Both the position numbers and the translations under genes were made by a program. 64,000 nt of DNA from positions 369,324 to 433,323 of the forward strand of contig NZ_ASWE01000001.1 of assembly GCF_000407505.1 (NCBI RefSeq), in the 5' to 3' direction. Every line of letters starts with the position of its first letter. Position 1 is the stretch's first letter. Positions 38,701 to 47,892 of this stretch are shown here, piece after piece. The DNA is from Enterococcus phoeniculicola ATCC BAA-412. Its GTDB lineage: Bacteria > Bacillota > Bacilli > Lactobacillales > Enterococcaceae. A model generated the notes under the pieces. That model saw only the letters and a program-made list of their open reading frames with translations, was not told the DNA's origin and did no database searches.

Positions 38701-39477
38701 ATGAGTAGAGATAAAACCGTAGCATGGCGTGAAGCTTTACATGCCGTGATGCCACTGTGCTTAAGCTATATTCCTGTCGGATTAGCATGTGGTGTTTTGC
38801 TACAGCAGGTTGGATTTAACGTTTATTTAACAGCATTTCTTTCGATTATTGTCTTTTCTGGAGGCGCTCAATTTTTAGTTGCATCCATGTTAAGTATTCA
38901 GGCACCCATTTATTCGACAATTTTAATGACATTTTTCCTTGAGCTACGCTATATGCTATTAAGTTCAAGTATGTCTATGTTTATGAAAAAAGAAAAAAAA
39001 CGATTCATCGCTCTGTTTTCTCAGTCATTAAATGATGAAAACTATGCGGTAAATTATTTAAAATATTCCACAGACCCTACATGGAATTCAAAAAAAGCAC
39101 TCTATGTCAACTGGTTTTCATTGTTGTCGTGGTTGTTGAGTAATGTTGTCGGCACACTGCTAGGCTCAATGATTACATTGGATGCAGATATGGTTCATTT
39201 TGCTTTGACGGCTATGTTTATCTTTATGTTTGTTATGCAAATGAAGGATGCCACACTTATTTTTACGGGACTGTTATCGGGTGTACTTTCAGTCATTTTC
39301 ATGTTAGCGTTTCAAAATACATTTGGACTTATTGTGGCAACTGTCCTAGCTTCACTTTGCGGGTATGTGGCCGAGCGTCTGTTTAAAAAGCAGGCAGAGG
39401 ATAAGAAAAAAGTGGAGAATGAGCTGAATCCGCCACTTTTCCCATTCAGTGAACAGGAGACAAATAATAATGACTAA
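38701..39477 (+). CDS. azlC: AzlC-family branched-chain amino acid exporter subunit
   Basis: 258-aa membrane protein starting with the AzlC pattern EALHAVMPLCLSYIPVGLAC and about six to seven helices. With AzlD it exports branched-chain amino acids. Start at ATG 38701 with AAAGGAG upstream. An extended -10 (TGTTAAAAT, 38648-38656) is a possible promoter. Overlaps azlD by 8 bp. Confidence 0.9.
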   Translation: MSRDKTVAWREALHAVMPLCLSYIPVGLACGVLLQQVGFNVYLTAFLSIIVFSGGAQFLVASMLSIQAPIYSTILMTFFLELRYMLLSSSMSMFMKKEKKRFIALFSQSLNDENYAVNYLKYSTDPTWNSKKALYVNWFSLLSWLLSNVVGTLLGSMITLDADMVHFALTAMFIFMFVMQMKDATLIFTGLLSGVLSVIFMLAFQNTFGLIVATVLASLCGYVAERLFKKQAEDKKKVENELNPPLFPFSEQETNNND

Positions 39478-39787
39478 TCTAAACTTGTTTTTGATGATAT
39501 TAGGTTTATTTGCAGTATCGTATATTCCACGTGTAATTCCCTTGCTTTATTTTACAAAGAGAAAAGTTCCTACATGGTTTAGTGAGTGGATGAAATATGT
39601 ACCGGTAGCTTTATTTGCGGCATTATCCTTTAAGGATGTATTCATTACCCACGAACATTTAGATTTAGCGTGGAATATAAAAATAGTTGCCATGCTGTTA
39701 GTTGCAGGAGTTGCCTATAAGACACGCTCAATGGCTCTTTCTGTTTTAACTGGTTTGTTAGCAATATTTTTATTGACGATGTTATAG
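39470..39787 (+). CDS. azlD: AzlD-family transporter subunit
   Basis: 105 aa with three to four helices and the AzlD hallmark YIPRVIPLLYF. ATG 39470 follows CAGGAGA. Obligate partner of AzlC. Confidence 0.9.
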   Translation: MTNLNLFLMILGLFAVSYIPRVIPLLYFTKRKVPTWFSEWMKYVPVALFAALSFKDVFITHEHLDLAWNIKIVAMLLVAGVAYKTRSMALSVLTGLLAIFLLTML

Positions 39788-39804
39788 AAGAAAAATTTCT
39801 AATT

Positions 39805-39842
39805 GCTGGAGGACATAAGTGGGTGTCACCGGCTTTTTTTTA
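39805..39842 (+). terminator. terminator after azlD
   Basis: GCTGG..GGACA pairs with TGTC..CCGGC, followed by eight T. Confidence 0.75.
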
Positions 39843-39960
39843 TCGGTAAGTGAAAATCGATTGTTTCACTATCTGTTCCAGCTAAAAACAAAATGTGAAC
39901 AGACTAGGGGGAAATAGCAGAAAATAGCCCAGCGATTCATAAAAATAATCAACCTCCAAA

Positions 39961-39988
39961 AGAAATCGGATAATTCCGGTTTCTTTTT
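39961..39988 (+). terminator. isolated hairpin with T-run upstream of the PTS operon
   Basis: AGAAATCGGA pairs with TCCGGTTTCT (one mismatch), then TTTTTG. The 303-bp gap 39788-40090 holds no gene; this second terminator could end a small RNA starting near 39850. Confidence 0.55.
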
Positions 39989-40024
39989 GTTCTCTCTGCC
40001 CACAAAAGTAGGCTTTAAATAAGA

Positions 40025-40053
40025 TTGCGAACGAAGAATAGCTACATTATAGT
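40025..40053 (+). promoter_or_regulatory. promoter of the PTS operon
   Basis: TTGCGA at 40025-40030, 17-bp spacer, TATAGT at 40048-40053. Confidence 0.7.
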
Positions 40054-40090
40054 CAAAATGTAAAGAAAACAACTTGGGAGGTGAACTTGA

Positions 40091-40546
40091 TTGCTCAGTA
40101 CAATCGTTAAACCAGAATACATTCAGTTGAAACAAGAGGTCCATTCATTTGAAGAAGCAATTGAGCTTGCGATGAGTCCATTATTGAAGGGAGGAGCAGT
40201 TACACAAGAATATGTCAAAAAAGTGATGGAAATCTATAAAGAAACGGGACCCTATATTGTTATTACGAAGCATGTAGCTTTACCGCATGCACCAACAGAA
40301 TATGGGGCACTAGCTACAGCAATGGGGATTACTACATTAAAAGTGCCTGTTGAATCAGGACACGAGACCAATGATCCTGTAAGGTATTTATTTTCATTAA
40401 GTGCTGCAGATGGAGAAAAACATTTAAAAGCTTTATCTGAACTGGTAGCCTTTTTGAGCGATGATAAATTTTTAACAATGCTAGATAACGCGACAACAAA
40501 AGAAGAAATTATCAATTATATAAAAAAAGAAGAAGGGAATGAGTAA
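40091..40546 (+). CDS. PTS EIIA component (mannitol/fructose-type EIIA fold)
   Basis: 151 aa. Phospho-acceptor His66 in ITKHVALPHAP. The EIIA domain at the end of the 44361 regulator is clearly related (TKHVALPHA and GITTLK shared). Passes phosphate from HPr to EIIB. TTG start preceded by GGGAGGTG. First gene of a run to 44282. Confidence 0.87.
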   Translation: MLSTIVKPEYIQLKQEVHSFEEAIELAMSPLLKGGAVTQEYVKKVMEIYKETGPYIVITKHVALPHAPTEYGALATAMGITTLKVPVESGHETNDPVRYLFSLSAADGEKHLKALSELVAFLSDDKFLTMLDNATTKEEIINYIKKEEGNE

Positions 40547-40547
40547 T

Positions 40548-40832
40548 ATGCATAAAGCATTAGTTGCATGTAGAGCAGGAGTCGGTTCAAGTTTGATGTT
40601 GAAAATCAAAGTAAGTGAGGTTGTGAGAGAACAGGGGTACCCAATAGAAGTGGAGCACTCTTCTTTAGATGGTGTTCCTGGATTTTCAGGAGATTTAATT
40701 ATTACTTTAACAGATGTTGCAGAAGAGCTTCAGCAAAAAAAATTACCACAAGAAATTATTGGAATTACCAATATTGTAGACAAAGTGGAAATAAAGGATA
40801 AATTAGAGCGATTTTTAAATAATAAGGGATAG
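40548..40832 (+). CDS. PTS EIIB component, lactose/ascorbate type
   Basis: 94 aa with the phosphocysteine loop VACRAGVGSS (Cys8). Similar to UlaB/SgaB-type EIIB proteins. ATG 40548 has GAAGGG 10 bp upstream; an ATG at 40539 is too close to it. Overlap or contact with EIIA end. Confidence 0.87.
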   Translation: MHKALVACRAGVGSSLMLKIKVSEVVREQGYPIEVEHSSLDGVPGFSGDLIITLTDVAEELQQKKLPQEIIGITNIVDKVEIKDKLERFLNNKG

Positions 40833-40843
40833 GAGTGAACGAA

Positions 40844-42106
40844 ATGGAGTTCATTATAAGTTTTTTAAGTACACCAGCTGTACTTTTAGGGGTTGTTGCA
40901 TTTATAGGATTATTAGCGCAAAAAAAGACAGGAACGGAAATTTTAACGGGTACATTTAAAACAATCATCGGCTTTTTAGTCTTTAGTGCCGGTGGAACCA
41001 TTATGACGGGGGCACTGCAAAATTTTAATAAACTGTTTCAAACAGGTTTTCATATTGTTGGGGTTGTTGCCTCGCCAGAAGCAGCGACAGCCTTAGCGCA
41101 AACACAATATGCATTAGTTACTTCTAGTACACTTATTCTAGGATTTATTATGAATTTAGTGATTGCTAGAATTACACCGTTTAAAAATATCTTCTTTACA
41201 ACGGGTCATAGTTTGTTCTTTGCCTGTGTTCTATCGTTAATTATTAAATCACAGGGATTTTCTGATATTGGGGCAATTTTACTTGGCGGAACGCTTTTAG
41301 GATTTTTCTCAGCTGCGTTACCACAGCTATGCCAACCATTTATGCGTAAGATTACAGGCAGCGATTCAACGGCTATCGGACATTTCAATATGATTGGCTA
41401 CGCACTTTCTGGTTATATTGGAAAACTGTTCAGCAAACACAAAGAAAAGACGACAGAGCATATAAATTTTCCAAAGTGGCTTTCATTTTTTAGAGATTTT
41501 CTGATGGGTGTGGCAGTCGTTATGCTGGCTTTATTCTATATTTCAGCGATTAAAGCTGGGCCGGAAGTAACACAAGAATTAGCAGGAACACAGCATTGGT
41601 TAGTTTTTCCATTCGTGCAAGCGTTTACCTTTACTGCAGGGATGTCTATTTTAATGACAGGTGTAAGAATGTTTCTTTCAGAAATCACTGCAGCATTTGT
41701 TTCTATTTCTGAGAAGTTTATTCCGAATTCACGTCCTGCTTTAGATGTTCCAACTGTTTTCCCTTATGCCCCTACGGCTGTTATTGTTGGATTTATCTCA
41801 GCGTATGCAGCGGGATTACTTGGCGTCGGTGTTATGGTTTTCTTTAAATTTCCAGTGGTGATTATTCCGGCGGCACATATTTGCTTCTTTTCAGGAGGGA
41901 CTGCGGGGGTATTTGGTAACTCGACTGGTGGATGGCGTGGAGCAGTAGCAGGTTCTTTCGTAGTCGGGCTACTACTTGCCTTTTTACCAATTATTCTTTA
42001 TCCAGTCTATGGCAGTATGGGGATAGAAGGATCAACATTCCCAAATATTGATTACAATGTAGTCGGAATTCTATTAAATAAACTTCTTGGGTTCTTCCAA
42101 TTTTAA
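40844..42106 (+). CDS. PTS EIIC component, UlaA/SgaT family
   Basis: 420-aa membrane protein with about ten to twelve helices and UlaA-family segments (GFLVFSAGG, GHFNMIGYALSG, FKFPVVIIPAAH). UlaA imports L-ascorbate, but other members take other acidic sugars. Start ATG 40844 with AGGAG 8 bp upstream. Substrate here should be a sugar acid or similar, given the two downstream aldolases. Confidence 0.87.
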   Translation: MEFIISFLSTPAVLLGVVAFIGLLAQKKTGTEILTGTFKTIIGFLVFSAGGTIMTGALQNFNKLFQTGFHIVGVVASPEAATALAQTQYALVTSSTLILGFIMNLVIARITPFKNIFFTTGHSLFFACVLSLIIKSQGFSDIGAILLGGTLLGFFSAALPQLCQPFMRKITGSDSTAIGHFNMIGYALSGYIGKLFSKHKEKTTEHINFPKWLSFFRDFLMGVAVVMLALFYISAIKAGPEVTQELAGTQHWLVFPFVQAFTFTAGMSILMTGVRMFLSEITAAFVSISEKFIPNSRPALDVPTVFPYAPTAVIVGFISAYAAGLLGVGVMVFFKFPVVIIPAAHICFFSGGTAGVFGNSTGGWRGAVAGSFVVGLLLAFLPIILYPVYGSMGIEGSTFPNIDYNVVGILLNKLLGFFQF

Positions 42107-42139
42107 TTGAAAAATTTCTGTTTGTGAGAGGTGTCGTTG

Positions 42140-42754
42140 ATGAGTAATGAGAGTTTGATAAAGTATCTAAGCGTGACAAAAAAAGAACTAACGTCTGTCA
42201 TAAATAATCTAAACGAAAAAAGTTTGCTTTTAGCAGCAGATTTAATAGAAAAAGTAGTAAGCAACAATGGTCGGGTTCACGTAACGGGTATTGGCAAACC
42301 AGGTCATATTGCTACCTATGTGGCTTCGTTATTTTCTTCAATTGGAACCCCTACTTACTTTTTAGATGGGACAGAGGCGGTCCATGGTTCCTCAGGACAG
42401 GTCGCTTCTGGCGATGTTGTGATTGCTATTTCAAATAGTGGAGAAACAGAAGAGTTGAAAAAAACAATCCTTACGTTAAAGAACAATGGGGCACACCTCA
42501 TAGGAGTGTCTGGAAATGAAGCTTCCTGGCTTTCAAAAAATACGGATATCTTTTTATTTGCAGGTGTGAAAGAAGAGGGCGATGTACTAAATAAACCCCC
42601 GCGAAACTCAATTTTAGCAGAGGCGATTGTCCTGCAAAGCTTATCTATTCTTCTGCAGGAAACGAATCAATTAGATTTACAAAAGTACTATGAGTGGCAT
42701 CCAGGCGGGGCTTTGGGCGCATCAATAAAAAAGCTTGGAAAGGAGGAGAAGTAA
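42140..42754 (+). CDS. SIS-domain sugar phosphate isomerase (KpsF/GutQ type)
   Basis: 204 aa, a single SIS domain: HVTGIGKPGHIATYVASLFS, GTEAVHGSSGQV, AISNSGETEEL. Resembles arabinose-5-phosphate isomerases without the CBS domains. As there is no lipopolysaccharide in this organism group, it must be catabolic and isomerise a keto/aldose phosphate coming from the PTS. ATG 42140 after GAGAGG. Its stop overlaps the next start (TAATG). Confidence 0.85.
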   Translation: MSNESLIKYLSVTKKELTSVINNLNEKSLLLAADLIEKVVSNNGRVHVTGIGKPGHIATYVASLFSSIGTPTYFLDGTEAVHGSSGQVASGDVVIAISNSGETEELKKTILTLKNNGAHLIGVSGNEASWLSKNTDIFLFAGVKEEGDVLNKPPRNSILAEAIVLQSLSILLQETNQLDLQKYYEWHPGGALGASIKKLGKEEK

Positions 42755-43647
42755 TGTTGGAAGGAATAATTACAGCCATGGTCACACCAGTTGATGAATC
42801 TGGAAAAATCAATCAGACAGCTACGTGTCAGCTGATTGATCGCCTCATTGAAAATGGCATCCACGGATTATTTATTTTAGGAACGAATGGAGAATTTCAT
42901 CGCTTGTCAAAACAGCAAAAGAAAGAATTCATGAAAATAGTCGTTGAGTATACGAATAAAAGAGTTCCTGTCTACGCAGGAACAGGTGGAAATTGCACGG
43001 AGGAAGTCATACAGATGACAAAATCAGCCTCTGAAATAGGGGTAGATGCAGTATCTGTGATTACACCTTATCTCTTGGCGTTAACAGAAGAGGAACTGTA
43101 TCAGCACTACAAAAAAATAGCTGATGCATCCTCTGTGCCGGTCATTTTGTACAATATACCAAAAAATACAGGAAATGCCCTTTCGCCATATTTAGTCAGC
43201 AGACTTTCTAAACTTCCGAATATTATCGGAATAAAAGATAGCAGCGGGGACTTGGAAAATCTAAGAAGCTATATTGATGAAACAGCTAAAGAAAACTTTT
43301 CAGTATTAGTTGGTTCAGACTCTTTGATATTGGAAGCTCTGAAGATAGGAGCAACTGGAGCGGTAGCAGCAACGTCCAATGTGCTGACTAAGACAGATTT
43401 GTTAATTTATCAATTGTGGAAAGCAGGAGATTTAGCTCAAGCAGAAAAAGTGCAAAAAAGTATTGATGCATTCCGTGCAGTTCTGAAATTTGGCACAGTG
43501 CCTTCTGTATTAAAGTTGGCTATAACAAATACCGGTATTGATGTGGGGTCTCCTATTGCACCAGTTCTTCCTCTGAAGGATAAGAAGCAATTGGAAAAGG
43601 TGAAACAAGTGCTTGCTTCTTATGAAAAGACAGAAACGATAGGTTAA
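42754..43647 (+). CDS. DapA-family class I aldolase
   Basis: 297-aa TIM barrel of the dihydrodipicolinate synthase/N-acetylneuraminate lyase family. Schiff-base K161 (GIKDSSGD), Y133 (ILYNIP) and the carboxylate loop LGTNGEFH (42-49). A biosynthetic DapA is unlikely in this PTS operon; it more likely cleaves or forms a 2-keto-3-deoxy acid with pyruvate. Start at ATG with AAAGGAGGAG upstream; an in-frame start 60 bp earlier lies inside the SIS gene. Confidence 0.85.
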   Translation: MLEGIITAMVTPVDESGKINQTATCQLIDRLIENGIHGLFILGTNGEFHRLSKQQKKEFMKIVVEYTNKRVPVYAGTGGNCTEEVIQMTKSASEIGVDAVSVITPYLLALTEEELYQHYKKIADASSVPVILYNIPKNTGNALSPYLVSRLSKLPNIIGIKDSSGDLENLRSYIDETAKENFSVLVGSDSLILEALKIGATGAVAATSNVLTKTDLLIYQLWKAGDLAQAEKVQKSIDAFRAVLKFGTVPSVLKLAITNTGIDVGSPIAPVLPLKDKKQLEKVKQVLASYEKTETIG

Positions 43648-43658
43648 GGAGTATTTAA

Positions 43659-44282
43659 ATGAAAAAAATAGAAGTATTATCAAGAATTTTTAAAGAAAAG
43701 GTGATGGCCATTGTCCGTGTGGAGACAATCGACAGAGCCTATGAAATCGTCGATGGCTGTTTAGCTGGGGGAATCAGCTGTATCGAAATTAGTTATACAA
43801 ATAACAATGCAGGGGATATTATTCATCAATTGGATAAGGAATATGGAAATCAGTTAGTCATTGGTGCAGGAACCGTTTTAGATAGCGAAACGGCTAGATT
43901 AGCAATCTTATCCGGTGCAAAATTTATCATTTCACCTGCTTATAGTATGGAAGTGGGAAGATTATGTAACAGATATCAAATCCCATATATGCCTGGCTGT
44001 ACATCTATGACTGAAATAGTGGAGGCACTAGAGGGCGGAGCATCTATGGTGAAAGCCTTCCCCATTTCAAATTACTATGGTCCTAGTCTGGTACAGACGA
44101 TTAAGACGCCTATGCCTTATGTTCCCGTGCTTTCTTCTGGAGGAGCAACTTTGGAAAATTTGTATAAGTGGATTGAAAATGGGGTGGACTGTATTGGAAT
44201 AGGCAGCCTTCTAACAAAAGGCAGTAAAGAAGAAATTGCAGAAAATGCAAAACAGATACGTGCTATACTAAATACCAAATAA
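43659..44282 (+). CDS. KDPG/KHG-type aldolase
   Basis: 207-aa TIM barrel: catalytic E43 (CIEISYT) and Schiff-base K132 (MVKAFPIS), with GAGTVLD and SSGGATLENLYKW as in Eda. Cleaves 2-keto-3-deoxy-6-phospho-sugar acids to pyruvate and glyceraldehyde-3-phosphate or a related aldehyde. The Arg that follows the Glu in E. coli Eda is Thr here. AAGGAG ribosome site; 11 bp after the DapA-like gene. Last structural gene, followed by a hairpin. Confidence 0.88.
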   Translation: MKKIEVLSRIFKEKVMAIVRVETIDRAYEIVDGCLAGGISCIEISYTNNNAGDIIHQLDKEYGNQLVIGAGTVLDSETARLAILSGAKFIISPAYSMEVGRLCNRYQIPYMPGCTSMTEIVEALEGGASMVKAFPISNYYGPSLVQTIKTPMPYVPVLSSGGATLENLYKWIENGVDCIGIGSLLTKGSKEEIAENAKQIRAILNTK

Positions 44283-44285
44283 ATA

Positions 44286-44340
44286 ACGAGAGCGAGACAG
44301 AACTGGTGAGTGGAGGCAGTTCTGTCTCGGCTTCCTATTT
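44286..44340 (+). terminator. terminator/repeat-like hairpin
   Basis: GAGACAGAACTG (44294-44305) pairs with CAGTTCTGTCTC (44317-44328), then a T-rich stretch. The flanking ACGAGAG-GAGACA is similar to the hairpin of repeat copy A. Confidence 0.75.
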
Positions 44341-44360
44341 TTAAGAAAGGAGTGAACCTG

Positions 44361-46424
44361 GTGTTAGATGAGCGTTCCCGAATGTTAATTGAAAAGTTAG
44401 TTGAGCGATCAACTGTAGAAACTTCAGTAATTATGTCAGATAAACAAATTACGAGAAGACAACTTGAATATTCTATTGAAAAGCTAAATCTTTTTTTAGA
44501 AGAAAATAAACAACCAATAATTACGTATGATGATTCGATGATTAGTTTAGATAAAAAAAGTCGGGAGTTCTTTATCACAATTATGCTCTCTAATGAATTT
44601 ACAGAAGACTATATTTTTAGCAGTGAGGAACGAAAAAAGTATATTTTCTTTATGCTATTTTATTATTCAGACAATTACTTATCTCAACAACACTTTTTGT
44701 CCGAGCTGAAAATAGGAAAAACAACTTTTTCTAGTGACTTAAGAAAACTTGAAGCGGAGCTTTTTACTGAGGGCATAACGATCAGGTATACACGAAAAGA
44801 TGGTTATTCGCTGATTGGGGATGAGATGAATATTCGCTATCATTTGATGCGGATGATTATTATTGATTTTTCGACAAATACCAATCGGATTTTGTATGAT
44901 CATTTCTTTTTAGAAAATCAAGTGCGCTTACTAGATAAATTTGAACATTTTTTAGATGAGCAGATGGAAAAATATAATATTCGATTAGTTGAAAATAGAA
45001 AAGCAGAATTTATGGCAACCTTTCTTTTACTCGTTCCTCGATTAGATAGAGAAATTGAAGAATTCTATGAAAAATATAACTTTTCAATGTTTCTTGAAAT
45101 GGATGAATACTTTTTTGCAACAGCGTTGTTAGATGAGTTTTCTGTTAACAATAAATATGCAGCACACTATATTTGTGCATGGATACTCGGAATTTCTGTC
45201 GGAAATCCTGAAAAAGAAACAAAAGATCATTCGATTATTTTAGAATTAGTCGAGCGGATCACCCATCGCTTTGAAATTTTGTCGGGAATACGATTTAAAA
45301 ATAGAGAAATTGTTATTCAACGATTGTTTAATCATTTTCGCCCAACTTATTACAGGCTATTTTTTAAACTGCCTATTGTTAATCCTCTATCAGTGAAAAT
45401 AAAAATGGAATACAAAGACCTTTATGAGATTGTTAACGAGACATTAAAGCCCATTACAGCATTGTTTGAATACACAATTCCTGAGGAGGAAATTGCTTTT
45501 TTGACCATCCATTTTGCTGCTATGATTAGTGAATATGATGAGGTTTCGGTGAAACAAAAAGTGGCATTGATTGTTTGTCCAAACGGGATTGGCAGTTCTT
45601 CGATTGTTTATACAGAATTAAAGGCGACATTTCCCGAGTTCATTTTTATTGGTCCAGTTGAAACGAATGCAGTAGCCAATATGGCATCCAGTTACGATGT
45701 TATTTTCACAACGGTTCCAAATGTTCGGTTATTTGCTTTAAAAAGACCAGTCTATGTCGTTAGTCCTATAATGAATACAGAGGAGAAGTATGACCTTATT
45801 AGGGATGTTTATACAGAAGTTGGGTCATTAACTTTCCGATTACCAAGCGTACCAGGGATTCTTTCTATTGTTGAAAAACACGCTGAAATTCAAGATTCGT
45901 TTGCATTGGAAAAAGAGTTATACAGCTATCTGATAGAGTCTGACGCTTCTGTTAGACAGGTAACAGAAGAAGGACCGAGTCTTTGGGAAACGATTGATGT
46001 TGACTGCATACAGCTTAAGCTGCATGTTCAAAATTGGGAAGAAGCAATTTATATGGCAGCAGCACCAATGGTCAATAAAGGAATAATTTTGAGAGAATAT
46101 GTAGATAAAATTATTCAAACGGTAAAAAGAGAAGGAGCCTATATGTTAATTACAAAACATGTTGCGCTACCTCATGCACGACCAAGTGATGGTGCATTAA
46201 AGCTTGGCTTGGGCATTACAACACTAAAAAAGCCTATTTCATTTGAGGGAGCGGAAACAAATCCAGTAAAGTATATTTTTACGCTTTCGGCTATAGATAA
46301 TACAAAGCATATTAATGCGATTTCCAAGCTTGTTCAGCTCATTGATAAGAAGGAATTTTTCTCAGTGCTGGATAAATCCACCGATTCAAGACAGATTTTA
46401 GATTATATCAAAGCGCATTCTTGA
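44361..46424 (+). CDS. PRD-containing transcriptional regulator (MtlR/LicR type)
   Basis: 687 aa: N-terminal helix-turn-helix domains (~10-170), two PTS regulation domains (~180-400), an EIIB-like domain with VCPNGIGSS (~415) and a C-terminal EIIA domain with ITKHVALPHARP (~600). Such regulators activate PTS operons and are tuned by phosphorylation from HPr and their EIIB. GTG start with AAGGAGTGAACC upstream; a longer frame reaches 44310 inside the hairpin. It surely controls the 40091-44282 operon. Confidence 0.9.
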   Translation: MLDERSRMLIEKLVERSTVETSVIMSDKQITRRQLEYSIEKLNLFLEENKQPIITYDDSMISLDKKSREFFITIMLSNEFTEDYIFSSEERKKYIFFMLFYYSDNYLSQQHFLSELKIGKTTFSSDLRKLEAELFTEGITIRYTRKDGYSLIGDEMNIRYHLMRMIIIDFSTNTNRILYDHFFLENQVRLLDKFEHFLDEQMEKYNIRLVENRKAEFMATFLLLVPRLDREIEEFYEKYNFSMFLEMDEYFFATALLDEFSVNNKYAAHYICAWILGISVGNPEKETKDHSIILELVERITHRFEILSGIRFKNREIVIQRLFNHFRPTYYRLFFKLPIVNPLSVKIKMEYKDLYEIVNETLKPITALFEYTIPEEEIAFLTIHFAAMISEYDEVSVKQKVALIVCPNGIGSSSIVYTELKATFPEFIFIGPVETNAVANMASSYDVIFTTVPNVRLFALKRPVYVVSPIMNTEEKYDLIRDVYTEVGSLTFRLPSVPGILSIVEKHAEIQDSFALEKELYSYLIESDASVRQVTEEGPSLWETIDVDCIQLKLHVQNWEEAIYMAAAPMVNKGIILREYVDKIIQTVKREGAYMLITKHVALPHARPSDGALKLGLGITTLKKPISFEGAETNPVKYIFTLSAIDNTKHINAISKLVQLIDKKEFFSVLDKSTDSRQILDYIKAHS

Positions 46425-46475
46425 TAGAATCGAAGGCGCAAATCTATACTTATTAAAAAACCTACAAATGAGTTT

Positions 46476-46519
46476 AATTGCTGAAGAACAGGCATTTTTG
46501 TCTCCAGCAATTTTTTTGT
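46476..46519 (+). terminator. terminator after PRD regulator
   Basis: AATTGCTG pairs with CAGCAATT, followed by T7. Confidence 0.8.
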
Positions 46520-46600
46520 TTTACTCTTTTCAAGAATGTTCTGTATTTTTTCAAAACTAAGGGTATACTAGTAGGTAGAAAAAGAAGTGGAGAGTTTGTT

Positions 46601-46831
46601 ATGGCAGATTATCAAATGATAAAAACAGTTGGAAAATGTTTCCGAAGTAAAAGTGAAGGATACTCAGGGTCCATTCGTATTTTGGGCAGCTGGTATGATT
46701 ACAAAGTTGTTGAGGGAATACCGAGCGAGGGTGCGATGCTGGAAGTATTTGACTTTACCAGTAAAGAATTACTTGTTCGTGTAAATAATTATTTATTTGA
46801 AAGTGATGTGAATTATATTGGCAATTTTTAG
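46601..46831 (+). CDS. short NfeD-like OB-fold protein
   Basis: 76 aa corresponding to the C-terminal OB domain of NfeD proteins (YSGSIRILGSWYDYKVVEG...MLEVFDF). The protease and membrane parts of full NfeD are absent. NfeD and SPFH proteins are normally encoded together, as here (14-bp overlap with the next gene), and act together at membrane microdomains. ATG 46601 after AAGTGGAG; TATACT at 46564 is a possible -10. Confidence 0.75.
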   Translation: MADYQMIKTVGKCFRSKSEGYSGSIRILGSWYDYKVVEGIPSEGAMLEVFDFTSKELLVRVNNYLFESDVNYIGNF

Positions 46832-47771
46832 TACGATTCTTATTTTGTTGATTTTAGTGGTGGTGGCAACCTTAGTGATTAAAATGGTTGTTATTGTTGA
46901 GCAGGGACAAGTGAAAGTTGTTGAAAGTTTTGGGAAGTACGTGCGTACGTTAGATCCAGGGCTACACTTTTTGATTCCAGTGTTATACAACGTGAAACAG
47001 CGTGTTTCATTAAAGCAGACACCGCTACAAATTGAATCACAAAGCGTGATTACAAGAGATAACGTAATTGTCGAAATTGATGAAGCGATTAAATATCATG
47101 TGACCGATGTTCGTGCATTTGTTTATGATAATGAGGATTCAGTGACGTCCATGATTCAAGACTGTCAGTCAAACTTACGTGGGATTATTGGAAAAATGGA
47201 CTTGAATGAAGTGTTGAATGGGACAGAAGAAATCAACGTCAATTTATACGAGAGTGTAAAAGATATTACCGCAGGGTATGGACTGTCAATTGACCGAATT
47301 AATATTGGAGAAATCTCTGTTTCCGATGAGATTATTAATTCAATGAACAAATTAATTACAGCAAGCCGAGACAAAGAGTCATTGATTACTATTTCTGAAG
47401 GGAAAAAACAATCAACTATTTTAGAATCAGAAGCAAGAGCCTCTGAGATGGAGATTGATGCAGCTGCTCGTGCTAAACAAACTCGTATTGATGCTGAAGC
47501 AAGAGCTGATCGTACACGTATTGATGCCGAAGCTGAAGCAAGTCGTATTCAAGTAATCACTGATGCAGAGAAACTTCGAATCAAAGAAATCAATAAAGCG
47601 ATTGAGGAAAGTGCGCTGAATGAACAAATGTTGGCGTATCTAGGCATTGAAGCCTTTAAACATGTTGTAGAAAGTAATAGTAATACAGTGATTATGCCAA
47701 GCAATTTAACAGAGCTTGGAAATATTCCTGCGATGAAAGAGCTGTGGCAGGCAACGGAAAAAACAAAATAG
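46818..47771 (+). CDS. SPFH/band-7 (stomatin-like, QmcA-type) membrane protein
   Basis: 317 aa: one N-terminal membrane helix (~1-26), SPFH domain (VVIVEQGQVKVVESFGKYVRTLDPGLHF onward in pieces) to ~200, then an Ala/Glu/Arg-rich coiled coil with a repeated RIDAEARAD unit (~210-245). Such proteins form oligomeric scaffolds in membrane microdomains and support protease or transport complexes. TTG start at 46818 inside the NfeD-like gene. Confidence 0.9.
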   Translation: MAIFSTILILLILVVVATLVIKMVVIVEQGQVKVVESFGKYVRTLDPGLHFLIPVLYNVKQRVSLKQTPLQIESQSVITRDNVIVEIDEAIKYHVTDVRAFVYDNEDSVTSMIQDCQSNLRGIIGKMDLNEVLNGTEEINVNLYESVKDITAGYGLSIDRINIGEISVSDEIINSMNKLITASRDKESLITISEGKKQSTILESEARASEMEIDAAARAKQTRIDAEARADRTRIDAEAEASRIQVITDAEKLRIKEINKAIEESALNEQMLAYLGIEAFKHVVESNSNTVIMPSNLTELGNIPAMKELWQATEKTK

Positions 47772-47892
47772 TCAGAAGTAGTTGAGATAGAGGCTCGGTT
47801 TGTTTCCAGCTATTAGTAAGAGCTCAGTCATTTGAAAAAAAGAGACGCAAGCATGTTTCGTGTGTAGAAGATGATGTGAACGAAGTGGAGAT

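Noticed and set aside
39869-40144. 91-codon minus-strand frame
   Set aside because: It overlaps the PTS promoter and the EIIA start, lacks a ribosome site and has no recognisable domain.
42140-42754. Arabinose-5-phosphate isomerase for lipopolysaccharide (KdsD)
   Set aside because: The genome is Gram-positive and the gene is inside a PTS/aldolase operon; a catabolic isomerase is more likely.
42754-43647. Biosynthetic dapA
   Set aside because: Context is a sugar PTS operon with a second aldolase and a PRD regulator, not lysine biosynthesis.
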